Source of the DNA: Macrostomum hystrix
Taxonomy: Eukaryota; Platyhelminthes; Macrostomidae
NCBI GenBank assembly: GCA_950097015.1
Contig: CATNEN010000007.1
Coordinates: forward strand, 8,371,001-8,435,000
DNA length: 64,000 nucleotides
Direction of reading: 5' to 3'
The position numbers and the translations under genes were made by a program. The first letter of the stretch is position 1; each line of letters opens with the position of its first letter. Positions 44,803 through 55,884 of the stretch are shown here, one piece after another. The notes beneath the pieces were generated by a model. The model was not told the origin of the DNA and did not search any database. It saw nothing but the letters and a program-made list of their open reading frames with translations.

Positions 44803-47800
44803 ATGCCGCTTGCAGTCAAGGACGCTGATGCCAGCGGTCCCGGCGGCTTCCCAGTCATTGAGCTCTACCAGTTGGACAAGCGCAAATTCTTCCCATTGTC
44901 AACTGTGGGCTCCCTCACTGTGCAGGTAGTGACCTACCCACTGACCCTGCTGCGCACCCGCCTGCAGCTCCAGGAGGGGCGCACAGTCTACCGCGGCCTG
45001 CTGCACTGCTTCCGCACTGTGCTCAGCCAGGAGGGAGTGCGCGGTCTCTACGCCGGCTTCTGGGTGAAGAACTTCCAGGTGAGCTGTTGTTCTTCTTGTT
45101 GTTTTATAAGGCACTCGAGAGTATGCGCGTGCTGGAAGCCCTCAAAAAGCCCGTGCTGGAAGTGATTACCCATGCTGGATGTCCTTGCTGGAAGCCCTCA
45201 AAAAGCCCGTGCTGGAAGCCCATGCTGGAGGCCATCACCCATGCTGGATGTCCTTGCTGGAAGCCCGTGCTGGAAGCACTCAAAAATCCCGTGCTGGAAG
45301 CCATCACCCATGCTGGAAGCCATCACCCATGCTGGATGTCCTTGCTGGAAGTCCGTGCTGGAAGCCATCACCCATGCTGGATGTCCTTGCTGGAAGCCCG
45401 TGCTGGAAGCCCTCAAAAAGTCCGTGCTGGAAGCCATCAAAAGGCCCGTGGTTGAAGCCCTCAAAAAGCCCGTGCTGGAAGCTGCAAGTCCTTGCTTGAT
45501 GCCCGTGCTGGAAGTGCTTGCTGGAAGATATTTGCTGGAAGCTCTTTCCCCTAGAGTTACGTTGAGCAAGTGAGAAAAGACATTGTTTCACCCAGCCATT
45601 GGCATATGTTCAGAAATCCTACATTCGATCTCGCAGAGTAGCTGCTGTTCATTATGTAGAATTATGATTTTGAGTAGTATGGACTCAAAAAAACCGTAAA
45701 CCAGGTGCTGAGCTCCGTGATGTACGCCTACACCTACGAGCGGGTGCGCGAGGACACTCGCGGCATGTCGCCAGCAATGCGCAGCTTCCTTGGCGGCGGC
45801 TGCGCCTCGCTGGTCTCCCAGACGGTCCTGGTGCCGTTGGACGTTGTGTCGCAACACCTGCAGGTTCTGTCCAGGGCACCCGGGGCCGCTTCTTACTCGC
45901 TGACGCCGATCTGCATCACAGAGGCGGAGGCGCGCAGTGCGCCAGGCCGGGCCATTGCCGTGGTGCGTGCCCTGTACAGGAGAAACGGCCTGGCCGCGTT
46001 CTACAAGGTAAGGATCAATAAACCACTAAAGGTGTAAGGTCACATTTTATAATACTGTGTCAGTTACCCCAGACTGTCAGTTATCCCAGACTGTCAGTTA
46101 TCCCAGACTGTCAGTTATCCCAGACTGTCAGTTATCCCAGACTGTCAGTTATCCCAGACTGTCAGTTACCCCAGACTGTCAGTTATCCCAGACTGTTAGT
46201 TACCCCAGACTGTCAGTTACCCCAGACTGTTAGTTATCTCAGACTGTCAGTTACCCCAGACTGTCAGTTATCCCAGACTGTCAGTTACCCCAGACTGTCA
46301 GTTATTCCAGACTGTCAGTTACCCCCGACTGTCAGTTATCTCAGACTGTCAGTTACCCCAGGCCGTTAGTTATCCCAGACTGTCATTTATCCCAGAGTGT
46401 CAGTTGTCAGTAATCCCAGACTGTCAGTTATCCCACACTGTCAGTTATCCCACACTGTCAAATATTCCATGCTGTCAGTTATCCCTAACAATCAGTTATT
46501 CCAGACTGTTAGTTATCCCAGACTGTTAGTTATCCCAGACTGTTAGTTATCCCAGAGTGTCAGTTATCCCAGACTGTTAGTTACCCCAGACTTTTAGTTA
46601 TCCCAGACTGTCAGTTATTCCCCCAGACTGTCAGTTATCCCCAGACTGTCAGTTATCCCCAGCCGGTCAGTTATTCTCAGACTGTCAGTTATTCCCCCAG
46701 AGTGTCAGTTATCCCCAGCCGGTCAGTTATTCCCAGACTGTCAGTTATTCTCAGACTGTCAGTTATTCCCCCAGAGTGTCAGTTATCCCAGACTGTTAGT
46801 TACCCCAGACTGTCAGTTATTCCCCCAGACTGTCAGTTATTCCCCCAGAGTGTCAGTTATCCCAGACTGTTAGTTATCCCAGACTGTCAGTTATTCCCCC
46901 AGACTGTCAGTTATCCCCAGTCTGTCAGTTATCCCCAGCCGGTCAGTTATCCCCAGCCGGTCAGTTATTCCCAGACTGTCAGTTATCCCCAGCATGTCAG
47001 TTATCCCAGACTGTCAGTTATTCCAGACTGTCAGTTATCCCAGACTGTCAGTTATCCCAGACTGTCAGTTATTCCAGACTGTCAGTTATTCCCGACTGTC
47101 AGTTATCCCCAGACTGTCAGTTATCCCAGACTGTCAGTTATTCCAGACTGTCAGTTATCCCAGACTGTCAGTTATCCCAGACTGTCAGTTATCCCCAGAC
47201 TGTCAGTTATCCCAGACTGTCAGTTATCCCCAGACTGTCAGTTACCCCAGACTTTCAGTTATTCCCAGACTGTCAGTTATCCCAGACTGTCAGTTATCCC
47301 AGACTGTCAGTTATCCCCAGCATGTCATTTATCCCCAGACTGTCAGTTATCCCAGACTGTCAGTTTTCCCGACTGTCAGTTATCCCAGACTGTCAGTTAT
47401 TCCCAGACTGTCAGTTATCCCAGACTGTCAGTTATTCTCAGACTGTCAGTTATTCCCCCAGACTGTCAGTTATCCCCAGCCGGTCAGTTATCCCCAGACT
47501 GTCAGTTATTCCAGACTGTCAGTTATTTCAGACTGTCAGTTATCCCTAGACTGTCAGTTATCCCCAGACTGTCAGTTGTCCGCTGACTTAAAATTATGCC
47601 GTCAGCCGGTTATCCCCAGCTGATAAATCCTCACGTTTTCACATCGCAAGGGTTACATGATCTCCGTGGCCCACTTCGTACCAAATTCGGCTCTCTGGTG
47701 GGGCTTCTACAATGTCTACTGCGACACGATTGGCCAAGCCGCGCTAGCCCTGATGTCCGTCAGCGCCTCCAGCCAATCAGTGGCCGACGGCTCCCGACAG

Positions 47801-48097
47801 GACCAGCTGCCGCCCCGCCTCCCAGTTCAGCTGGCGGCCGCGCCACTGTCCGGCATGTCCTCCGGCCTCATCACCAACCCCATCGATGTCGTGCGGGTTC
47901 GCATGCAGGTGGAGGGCCTGAGTCTGCCGGCCACCCTGCGCCGACTGTGGACCGAGGAGGGCGCCGCCTTCGTAGTGAAGGGCCTTAGCGCCCGCCTGCT
48001 GCAATCCTCGCTATTCAGCTTCTTCATCATCCTGTCCTACGAGCCAATCAAACGGTTCTCCCTCAAGGAGGAGTACAAGTCGTCCATCTCTTGGTGA
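44803..48097 (+). CDS. SLC25A44: SLC25A44-type mitochondrial carrier, three exons
   Basis: Inner-mitochondrial-membrane carrier. SLC25A44 is known as a branched-chain amino acid importer. Exons are 44803-45078, 45705-46007 and 47651-48097, all phase 0, giving 341 residues. The three carrier repeats show their signatures: TYPLTLLRTRLQLQEG, TVLVPLDVVSQHLQ and ITNPIDVVRVRMQVEG. The odd first signature (PLTLLR, no acidic residue) and PLDVVSQHL are specific features of SLC25A44. Other matches are GYMISVAHFVPNSALWWGFY, VKGLSARLLQSS, and a C-terminus ending in W. The exon 2 acceptor (CCGTAAACCAG) has a weak pyrimidine tract. Both introns are packed with unrelated minisatellites. The start ATG was chosen as the first in frame. 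Confidence 0.96.
45127..45545. repeat. Composite minisatellite in SLC25A44 intron 1
   Basis: Irregular copies of GTGCTGGAAGCCCTCAAAAA GCCC and CATGCTGGATGTCCTTGCTGG, all built on a TGCTGGAAG core. It fills about two thirds of the 626-base intron. Open frames across it are excluded by the splice structure. Confidence 0.92.
46058..47580. repeat. 17-18-bp minisatellite in SLC25A44 intron 2
   Basis: About 85 copies of CAGACTGTCAGTTATCC. Extra C residues (CCCCCAG, CCCCAG) change the unit length, and CCGGTC, GAGTGTC and CATGTC variants occur. It occupies nearly all of the 1643-base intron. The 294-codon ORF through it is an artefact. Confidence 0.96.
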
Positions 48098-48689
48098 TCC
48101 CAGTCTTTTCCACTCCCCTTTCTTCCTTTTGTCCTCGGCTGGATGTGCGGCCTCCTAATCAGTGTACTTGACTTTGGGGCAGGGCAAGCGGCGACTGTGC
48201 TTGCCAGTGTCTGTGATAACAGCTCACACAGCCTGTCACCCCGGGCCTTTTCCTCTAGCCGTGTCGGTAACGCCAGCATTCCCTACTCCCTGGTGCGGAC
48301 AATATTAGCGCAGAAGTCATTTTGAAATTGAATTCTCGACTTGAATTTTTGTCTTTCTGCGCGATATATTTGTTGCCACTTAACTTCTGAGAAATTGTCA
48401 CTATTAACTAGATATAATAGCATATGATTCTACCAGACATTTTAGCTAGCACATTAATCAAACATTCATTTGTCGCTGCCTCATGTCTCAATAAAGGCCC
48501 ATTAATTTTTTCTAAACAGTACTGTCAGTAGTATATCGTGACTATTTTGTGCGCAAACATTCAAATACTTGTTGGCCTTTGCTACCTCCAAATGTCACGC
48601 GCGACCAACTGCAGCCTTGGGATTTGAAATATTTGTGTGGATGTTTTGTTGACCAGGGAGACAATTGAATGGAACAAAAATTGCTTACT
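48098..48689. other. SLC25A44 3' UTR and flank
   Basis: Likely 3' UTR up to the AATAAA at 48490, then spacer. No other gene. Confidence 0.5.
48490..48495 (+). other. Candidate polyadenylation signal of SLC25A44
   Basis: AATAAA about 390 bases after the stop codon. Confidence 0.5.
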
Positions 48690-49290
48690 AGAATCTAACC
48701 CTAGAGACAATTGGGATTTAGCCCAAGCGATGATTGGGATCTAACCCTAAAGAAAATTGGGATTTAGACCAAGCGATGATTGGGATCTAACCCTAGAGAC
48801 AATTGGGATCTAGCCCAAGCGATGATTGGGATCTAACCCTAGAGATAATTGGGATTAGACCAAGCGATAATTAAGATCTATTCCTAGAGATCATTAGGAT
48901 CTATCCGTTAAGATCATTGAGAACTAGCCTAAGAGACATTGTGATATAGACTTAGAGGTCATTGGGATCTAGCCATTGAGATCATTGGGATCTAGCCATT
49001 GAGATCATTGAGAATTAGCCATTGAGATCATTGGGATCTAGCCATTGAGATCATTGAGAATTAGCCACTGAGATCATTGAGAATTAGCCATTGAGATCAT
49101 TGGGATCTAGCCACTGAGATCATTGAGAATTAGCCACTGAGATCATTGAGAATTAGCCATTGAGATCATTGGGATCTAGTCATTGAGATCATTGAGAATT
49201 AGCCATTGAGATCATTGAGAATTAGCCATTGAGATCATTGGGATCTAGCCATTGAGATCATTGAGAACTAGCCTAACAGACATTGTGATC
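48690..49290. repeat. Degenerate 23-24-bp minisatellite
   Basis: Two related unit types run into each other. GAGACAATTGGGATCTAGCC with CAAGCGATGATTGGGATCTA ACC comes first. About 15 copies of CATTGAGATCATTGGGATCT AGC or AGAATTAGC follow. Confidence 0.92.
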
Positions 49291-49969
49291 TAGACTTAGA
49301 GGTCTAGACTTGGGATCTAACCCAAGAATACATATCATTGGGATCAAAGTGAAGAAATGTTTGGGATCTAGCACGTGTGATTCGTCTGTCTCCAGTGCAG
49401 GAGCCGCATATCTGATAGTGCTTGCAGACGGCAATGCACTCTCTGTCTTATTTCCTCATTTCGGAATTATTTTTACTCCACCCAGCCCATTGTGAGAGAT
49501 GTTTCTTGAGTTTTTAGTTGTTTTGCCTGATTTTATTGTTACTAGTATTTACAGATTGATTTACTAGCATACTGTACCTGCTAGCCTTAGCGCTGCCCTA
49601 TTAAAGTACGCGCCCTGCTATTTAGTATGATTTATAGAATAGTCAAAGCGAAAGATTATCTGCCCCCAGTCTCTGCTTTTTTATTCTAATTGTTTCTCTC
49701 TTAAATTATTAATTGAATGCTTAATTGCTGTCATTTGTGAGCGAATGCCAGCACTGCTAATATTCGCTCTGTAGCTTATTGACTTCCTTTCCTAGAATTG
49801 CTGCTCCCTGCGGTTAGTTGCAATCTTTTTGATTGAATATTCTTGCTTACTGGCTGTGCCTCAGGATTTGCCACCCCTAACGTTAGGTTATAACGCTAGG
49901 TTATAGATTATAACGCTAGTTACTAGCTACCTATTTAGCTGGCACTTGCTCTCCACTGTGCGTCTCTGA
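49291..49969. other. Spacer between minisatellites
   Basis: No supported gene or element. A TAACGCTAGGTTATA duplication is seen near 49890. Confidence 0.4.
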
Positions 49970-51110
49970 ACCCTTTCAATAACCCACCCTTCCAACGACC
50001 CACCCTTCCAATGACACATCCTTCCAATGACCCACCCTTCCAATGACCCACCCTTTTAAATGACCCACACTTCACATGACCCACCCTTTTAAATAACCCA
50101 CACTTCAAATGACCCACCCTTTCAATGACTTACCTTCCAATGAACCACCCTTCCAATGACCCACCCTTCCAATGACCCACCCTTCCAATGACCCACCCTT
50201 CCAACGACCCACCCTTCCAATGACCCACCCTTCCAACGACCCACCCTTCCAATGACCCACCCTTCCAATGACCCACCCTTCCAATGAAACACCCTTTCAA
50301 TGACCCACCCTTCCAACGACCCACCCTTTCAATGACTTACCTTCCAATGAACCACCCCTCCAATGACCCACCCTTCCAATGACCCACCCTTCCAATGACC
50401 CACCCTTTCAATGACCAACCCTTCCAATGAGCCACCCTTTCAAATGACCGACACTTCAAATGACCCACCCTTTCAAATGACCCACCCTTCCAATGAACCA
50501 CCCTTCCAATGACCCACCCTTTCAATGACCCACCCTTTCAATGACCCACCCTTCCAATGACTTACCTTCCAATGACACACCCTTCCAATGACTTACCTTC
50601 CCATGACCCAACCTTCCAAAGACCCACACTTCCAATGACCAACCTTCTAAAGACCCACACTTCCAAAGACCCACACTTCCAATGACCAACCTTCCAACGA
50701 CCCACCCTTCCAATGACCCACCCTTCCAATGACCCACCCTTTCAATGACCAACCCTTCCAATGAGCCACCCTTTCAAATGACCGACACTTCAAATGACCC
50801 ACCCTTTCAAATGACCCACCCTTTCAATGACTTACCTTCCAATGAACCACCCTTCCAATGACCCACCCTTCCAATGACCCACCCTTTCAATGACCAACCC
50901 TTCCGATGAGCCACCCTTTCAAATGACCGACACTTCAAATGAACCACCTTCCAATGACCCACCCTTCCAATGACCCACCCTTTCAATGACCAACCCTTCC
51001 AATGAGCCACCCTTTCAAATGACCGACACTTCAAATGACCCAACCTTCCAAAGACCCACACTTCCAATGACCAACCTTCCAATTACCCACCCTTCCAATG
51101 AACCACCCTT
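49970..51110. repeat. 16-bp minisatellite, about 70 copies
   Basis: Unit CCAATGACCCACCCTT with CGACC, CTTACC, CACAC, GAGCC and one-base indels. The same sub-blocks (for example AATGACCAACCCTTCCAATG AGCC...) recur near 50418, 50746 and 50889, showing block duplication. ORFs are artefacts. Confidence 0.95.
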
Positions 51111-51413
51111 CCAAAACACGTTTTCTCTGATCCTTCCAATAAGCCTATGTTCAGTAAGTAGTTAGATGTTATTGTTGGCTAATGTTGTTGACAGATGCTT
51201 TTAGCTCATATAACATATATAAATCCCCCTATAAGCTGGTTAAATTAGCCCTAGCTTACAGGTGAGATCTGTTAACGGCTAAGCCCGTTCTGTGTGGTAA
51301 AAATACACTAACGTGGATTTGCAAATTATCCAAAAGGCTTGTCTCTAGCCGAAATAGAGCCGTGTCATTTTTTTTGTTTCCAGCTAGCTGCCATTTGTTA
51401 GTCTCTTCAATTT
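51111..51413. other. Short spacer
   Basis: Nothing recognised. Confidence 0.4.
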
Positions 51414-51975
51414 AGGCTGGAGGCTGTAGTGGCCCACTGAACAGTATTTGGTGGAGGCTGTAGTGGCTCACTGTACAGTATTTGGTGGAGGCTGTAGTGG
51501 CTCACTGAACAGTACTGGGTGGAGGCTGTAGTGGCCCACTGAACTGTATTTGGTGGAGGCTGTAGTGGCTCACTGAACAGTATTTGGTGGAGGCTGTAGT
51601 GGCTCACTGAACAGTATTTGGTGGAGGCTGTAGTGGCTTACTGAACAGTATTTGGTGGAGGCTGTAGTGGCTCACTGAACAGTATTTGGTGGAGGCTGTA
51701 GTGGCCCACTGAACAGTATTTGGTGGAGGCTGTAGTGGCCCACTGAACAGTATTTGGTGGAGGCTGTAGTGGCCCACTGAACAGTATTTGGTGGAGGCTG
51801 TAGTGGCCCACTGAACAGTATTTGGTGGAGGCTGTTGTGACTCACTGAACAGTATTTGGTGGAGGCTGTAGTGGCCCACTGAACAGTATTTGGTGAAGGC
51901 TGTAGTGGCCCACTGAACAGTATTTGGTGGAGGCTGTAGTGGCCCACTGAACAGTATTTGGTGGAGGCTGTAGTG
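51414..51975. repeat. 34-bp minisatellite, about 16 copies
   Basis: Unit AGGCTGTAGTGGCCCACTGA plus ACAGTATTTGGTGG (period 34). GGCTCACTG and GGCTTACTG variants occur. All three minus frames stay open because 34 is not a multiple of 3. Confidence 0.95.
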
Positions 51976-52296
51976 GCCGGCTGCAGTCACGGATCTGACG
52001 GACGCAAGTGCATTTCAGCCTCGAATTCTAAGATCCGCGTTTCTGCTGGCATCCCTTGTGCCGTCTGGTCGTCAAGGCAACTTGCATCATCAGGTGAAGG
52101 ACTCCTGAGTTTACGCGGCGAGAGTAAGAAATCCTATTTGAAATTTCTCCCACCAGGGAAATGCAAATTTCAGTCAGCTTTCAGTTCCTTGACCTGCCCT
52201 ATTCATTTTATATGAATAGAACCCATCAGCCCTCTAAAAATCCCAGACCCTTCAATTCCCTAATTCCCTAACCCCTTCGAAACACAGAAGTGTTGC
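51976..52296. other. SIRT5 upstream region
   Basis: Probable promoter/5' UTR. A CGAAACACAG acceptor-like site ends at 52287, 9 bases before the SIRT5 ATG. Confidence 0.4.
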
Positions 52297-53552
52297 ATGG
52301 CAACTAAAGTTATCAGTGCCAGCCAGGAGCAGGACCAGCTGCTTCGCCAGCTTCGCGGCCAGCTGTCGCAGGCGAAGCGAGTTCTGGTCCTGACTGGCGC
52401 GGGCGTCAGCGCCGAGTCGGGCATCCCGACATTCCGCGGCGCCACCGCCGGCAGCTGGCGCGGCTACTCAATCTCAGACCTGGCATGCTCGGAGGCGTTC
52501 CATAGCAACCCGAGCCAGGTGTGGGAGCTGTACCACTACCGGCGTGAGAAGTCTCTGGCCGCCAAGCCGAATGCCGCCCATTCGGCCATTGCCGAATTTC
52601 AGCGGCACTGCAAGTGGCGCGGCGCCGACTTCATGCTGGCCACGCAGAATATCGACCGGCTGCACCAGCGAGCTGGCAGCGAGGGCGTGGTTGAACTGCA
52701 CCGCAGCCTCTTCCTGGTGCGCTGCACCGACTGCGGCGGCGTCACGGAGAACTATGACAGCCCGATCTGCGAGGCTCTGCGCGGCCGCGGCGACCCAAGT
52801 CCGCAGGCCGACTCATCGCTCATACCCGTGTCCCAGCTACCGAGGTGGGTTGGCTAGGGGATTGTAGCCCAGTGGTTAAAGCTTCGGACTTCTAATCGGG
52901 AGGTCTGAAGTTCTAACCTCGGCTTTAACAGTTAAAAGATCCGATTTAACTCCGATTTAACAACTTCAAGAATCACAAAACATCGGCATCGTCGAGATAT
53001 TCAACGATTCTCGTCGGGGGTGTCTGGTGGCAAGAACGAGAAGTAGATTTTCACGAAAATGGGTAATTTGGTTTGGGAGCTGTTGTAGAGTAGGCAGCGG
53101 GAATTTTAAATTCCCCGTGATCTTTCTTTCCCCAGGGGAAAATAGCGTGGTGCTTCTACTGTTAAATTGTACGCAACCTTGGATGCACGGAGCAGCTGCG
53201 GCTCTGCCAGGTGTCCAAAGTTGTCGCTTAGAAACTAAAATCCGGAACTCGGATCCTCAGGTGCAAGAACTGCAGCGGCCTGCTGCGCCCCTACGTGGTC
53301 TGGTTCGGCGAGCAGCTCGGCGAAGGCGTCCTGAGCAGTGTCCAGGAGTTCGCCAACCAGGCCGACTTCGTGCTGGTTGTCGGCACGAGCAACGCCGTCT
53401 ACCCGGCGGCCATGATCGCCCCGATGGCGCGCAGCTTCGGCGCCAAGATCGCCGAGTTCAATCTCGATACCGACTGCCGCGGCGATGGCGTCGATTACTT
53501 CATCGCCGGGCCCTGCGGCGCCACCCTGCCCAAGGCGCTGCCCACTCTGTGA
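52297..53552 (+). CDS. SIRT5: Class III sirtuin, SIRT5 type, two exons
   Basis: NAD-dependent protein lysine deacylase. SIRT5 removes succinyl, malonyl and glutaryl groups, mainly in mitochondria. Exons are 52297-52844 (donor GTGGGT, phase 2) and 53261-53552, giving 279 residues. Seen in order are GAGVSAESGIPTFRG (34-48), WELYHYRRE (76-84), TQNIDRLH (116-123), catalytic His135 in VELHRSLF, zinc Cys pairs CTDC (143-146) and CKNC (184-187), VVWFGE, VVGTSNAVYPAA and AEFN. Tyr79 and Arg82 correspond to the human Tyr102/Arg105 acid-recognition pair, supporting SIRT5 specificity. The Gly that normally follows the catalytic His is Arg136 here. No clear mitochondrial presequence is visible. The intron holds the head of a SINE. 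Confidence 0.95.
52858..52930 (+). mobile_element. SINE family A head fragment in SIRT5 intron
   Basis: GGGATTGTAGCCCAGTGGTT AAAGCTTCGGACTTCTAATC then GGGAGGTCTGAAGTTCTAAC, an A-box/B-box tRNA-like head close to those at 19985 and 22678. The body is missing. Confidence 0.6.
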
Positions 53553-54295
53553 CTGCCACCAATCAATCATTGAATCGGTCGAATCCCCTCGACTCTTATT
53601 ACTCTTGACTGAACCGACTGGCTTGACTGAGCAGTGATGAAGCTGTTTTGCTGTCACATAAAATCTGTACATAATTAAACAAAATATACAAAAAAGTAAC
53701 TGATGACCGATCAATTAAAAGCGTGCAAGCATTATTTTGTTATACTTGTAATATTGTGAAATTAATTCGTTAATTTCTCTTGTTATACGCAAGTTTAAAA
53801 CAAAAACACGCCTAAAAGCTTTGTTAATTTTTTTCTCAATTTGAGAGTGTCCATTGGGTGGCAAAACACCTGGCAGGTTGCTTAATGGTCTCTATTTACA
53901 TTTTCTAGTGCAGATTTTCGGCTGGGCTAAATTAATTTGCTAGTCAAGTGAGGGAGCTGGACGCAGAGGGCCATTGACTCGATAAGCAAGTGAGGGAGGG
54001 GGTGGCGCTAACGTAGATAAAATCTCTACCCTCTGCACCCTCAAACGAGAGCCAATGGGAGAGCAGGCTCAACTTTCCGCCTCTCTGACTCTTGAATCAG
54101 CTGTAGGCGCCACCCTCACGCCTACCCAGCTTAAGCCCGATAGTGAGGGGTGGTGGCTGAGGCGTGAGTCACAAACCAATCACTGCGCCATATTAAATGA
54201 GAGTAATTTTGTCCAATCATGCAACTGGTCCTTTGTGCAAATCGCGGCAAAGAAATCAACGGCCGCACTGCTATCCAAGCTCTTCAGTCGATAGA
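53553..54295. other. SIRT5 3' flank and spacer
   Basis: Likely SIRT5 3' UTR (ATTAAA near 53674), then GC-richer sequence leading to the next gene. GTGAGGGAG/CACCCTC blocks near 54000-54150 are short and not a named element. Confidence 0.4.
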
Positions 54296-55543
54296 ATGAA
54301 CTTCTTGTGCTGCTGCTTTAGAAGCGAGGTCAAAGAGAATGAACCGGCCAATAATGATGCCGGCAAAGTTGAGGCAGTGGAAATAGCTCGCTGCTCTAGC
54401 AACACCAATATCAGCATCCGCCATAATTCGATTCACGAGTTTGAATTTCGCGTAGAAATGCGCAGTCGCTGCAATTCGTTTTCGAGTGCCTGCAGCGATT
54501 CTGAAGTCACAGCTTCGTTGGTCTATAGGCAACCGAATAACAACCTCGGAGTCGCGACTGCTAGTACGGTGAAGAATTGCACCACTGAATTTACTCGAGT
54601 CCCCTTCATTTTCCCGTCGATGATTTACTATGATACGGAAACTCCTGAGGAAAACCAATACAATACGACAGCGAATGATAGTACACCGGACACTGAGACA
54701 AAGGCTAACACGAGGGAAGCAAGAAATGAATCATTGCTGCAAGGAAAAGCCAGGGAAAGCAACGGTGCTCCCACCTTGACTGCTTCAAAGACTCAAGGAA
54801 ATGCCAGGCCAAATAACGGTGCTGCCACCGGGACTGCTTCGAAACCTCAAGGAAATGCCAAACCAAACAATGGTGCTACCACCGGGACTGCTTCAAAACC
54901 TCAAGGAAATGCGAAGCCTAATAACGGTGCTGCCACCGGGACTGCTTCGAAACCTCAAGGAAATGCCAAACCAAACAATGGTGCTACCACCGGGACTGCT
55001 TCAAAACCTCAAGGAAATGCGAAGCCTAATAACGGTGCTGCCACCGGGACTGCTTCAAAACCTCAAGGAAATGCCAAGCCAAACAATGGTGCTACCACCG
55101 GGACTGCTTCGAAACCTCAAGGAAATGCCAAGCCTAATAACGGTGCTGCCACCGGGACTGCTTCAAAAACTCAAGGAAATGCCAGGCCAAACAATGGTGC
55201 TGCCACCGGGACTGCTTCGAAACCTCAAGGAAATGCCAAGCCAAACAATGGTGCTGCCACCGGGACTGCTTCAAAGACTCAAGGAAATGCCAAGCCAAAC
55301 AATGGTGCTGCCACCGGGACTGCTTCAAAAACTCAAGGAAATGCCAGGCCAAATAACAGTGCTGCCACCGGGACTGCTTCAAAACCTCAAGGAAACTCAA
55401 AGGCTGCTACTGCGACCGGTGCCAAGACTGGCACAGCGCCCCAGAAAGCCAAAGCCGTTACTGCCGCCACGAACCAAGTGAGATGCAACGTAGCTCCTGT
55501 TAGAACGGCTTGCACAGCTTTTCAGTTCAATCACTGTTACTGA
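54296..55543 (+). CDS. Hypothetical protein with 18-residue Asn/Gly/Ala-rich repeats
   Basis: Single open exon of 415 residues. The ATG lies 8 bases after AAGCTCTTCAG, an acceptor-like site. The first about 155 residues are non-repetitive with a Cys triplet near the start (MNFLCCCFR), which could be lipid-modified. Then come 11 full copies and a partial copy of an 18-residue unit (TASKPQGNAKPNNGAATG with T/P, R/K and A/T exchanges). A short tail with three Cys follows (VRCNVAPVRTACTAF). The unit length is 54 bp, a multiple of three, and the flanking unique sequence is open in the same frame, unlike the non-coding arrays nearby. No signal peptide or known domain is seen. Expression would need to be shown. 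Confidence 0.65.
   Translation: MNFLCCCFRSEVKENEPANNDAGKVEAVEIARCSSNTNISIRHNSIHEFEFRVEMRSRCNSFSSACSDSEVTASLVYRQPNNNLGVATASTVKNCTTEFTRVPFIFPSMIYYDTETPEENQYNTTANDSTPDTETKANTREARNESLLQGKARESNGAPTLTASKTQGNARPNNGAATGTASKPQGNAKPNNGATTGTASKPQGNAKPNNGAATGTASKPQGNAKPNNGATTGTASKPQGNAKPNNGAATGTASKPQGNAKPNNGATTGTASKPQGNAKPNNGAATGTASKTQGNARPNNGAATGTASKPQGNAKPNNGAATGTASKTQGNAKPNNGAATGTASKTQGNARPNNSAATGTASKPQGNSKAATATGAKTGTAPQKAKAVTAATNQVRCNVAPVRTACTAFQFNHCY
54780..55400 (+). repeat. 54-bp coding tandem repeat
   Basis: DNA basis of the 18-residue repeats. Alternating AAATAACGGTGCTGCCACC and AAACAATGGTGCTACCACC versions show two-unit (108-bp) block duplication in the first half. Confidence 0.9.
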
Positions 55544-55879
55544 CCACTGTTGTTGCACTCGTGATTTTAAAGCACCTTTAGTGCGGACAGGAGCTTGTCC
55601 GCGAGTTTATGTTGCCGAGAAATAATTCTGCTTAATTCATTCAGCACCTGCTCTTCTTATCGTCTGTCTTCATTCTTTTGGCTTTTTTAATGTTCGCTAA
55701 ATTGTATCACTTTTGAGTTGTTTTAATTCACCATTGTGGAAATATTTTAGTACACGGCATAAATATAAATCATCGAGCTGTCTTATCTGTTTTTGCCGCA
55801 TATATTAATTCATTTTTTCTCTTGTCTTATGTTCTTTGTTTCAAAGTTAAAAATTCCTGTGTCATTGAGATTAAACAAC
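55544..55879. other. 3' flank of the repeat-protein gene
   Basis: AT-rich, no other feature. It includes an inverted CACCTTTAGTGCGGACAGGA GCTTGTCCGC hairpin near 55571-55600. Confidence 0.4.
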
Positions 55880-55884
55880 AGTGA

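Noticed and set aside
45087-45573. Overlapping ORFs of 120-133 codons on both strands
   Set aside because: Products of the TGCTGGAAG repeat in SLC25A44 intron 1, excluded by clear donor and acceptor sites.
46702-47623. 294- and 209-codon ORFs
   Set aside because: They lie wholly in SLC25A44 intron 2 and read the 17-18-bp minisatellite.
49935-51082. Several 60-90-codon minus ORFs rich in GWVIGRVGHWKGGSLE
   Set aside because: Translations of the 16-bp minisatellite.
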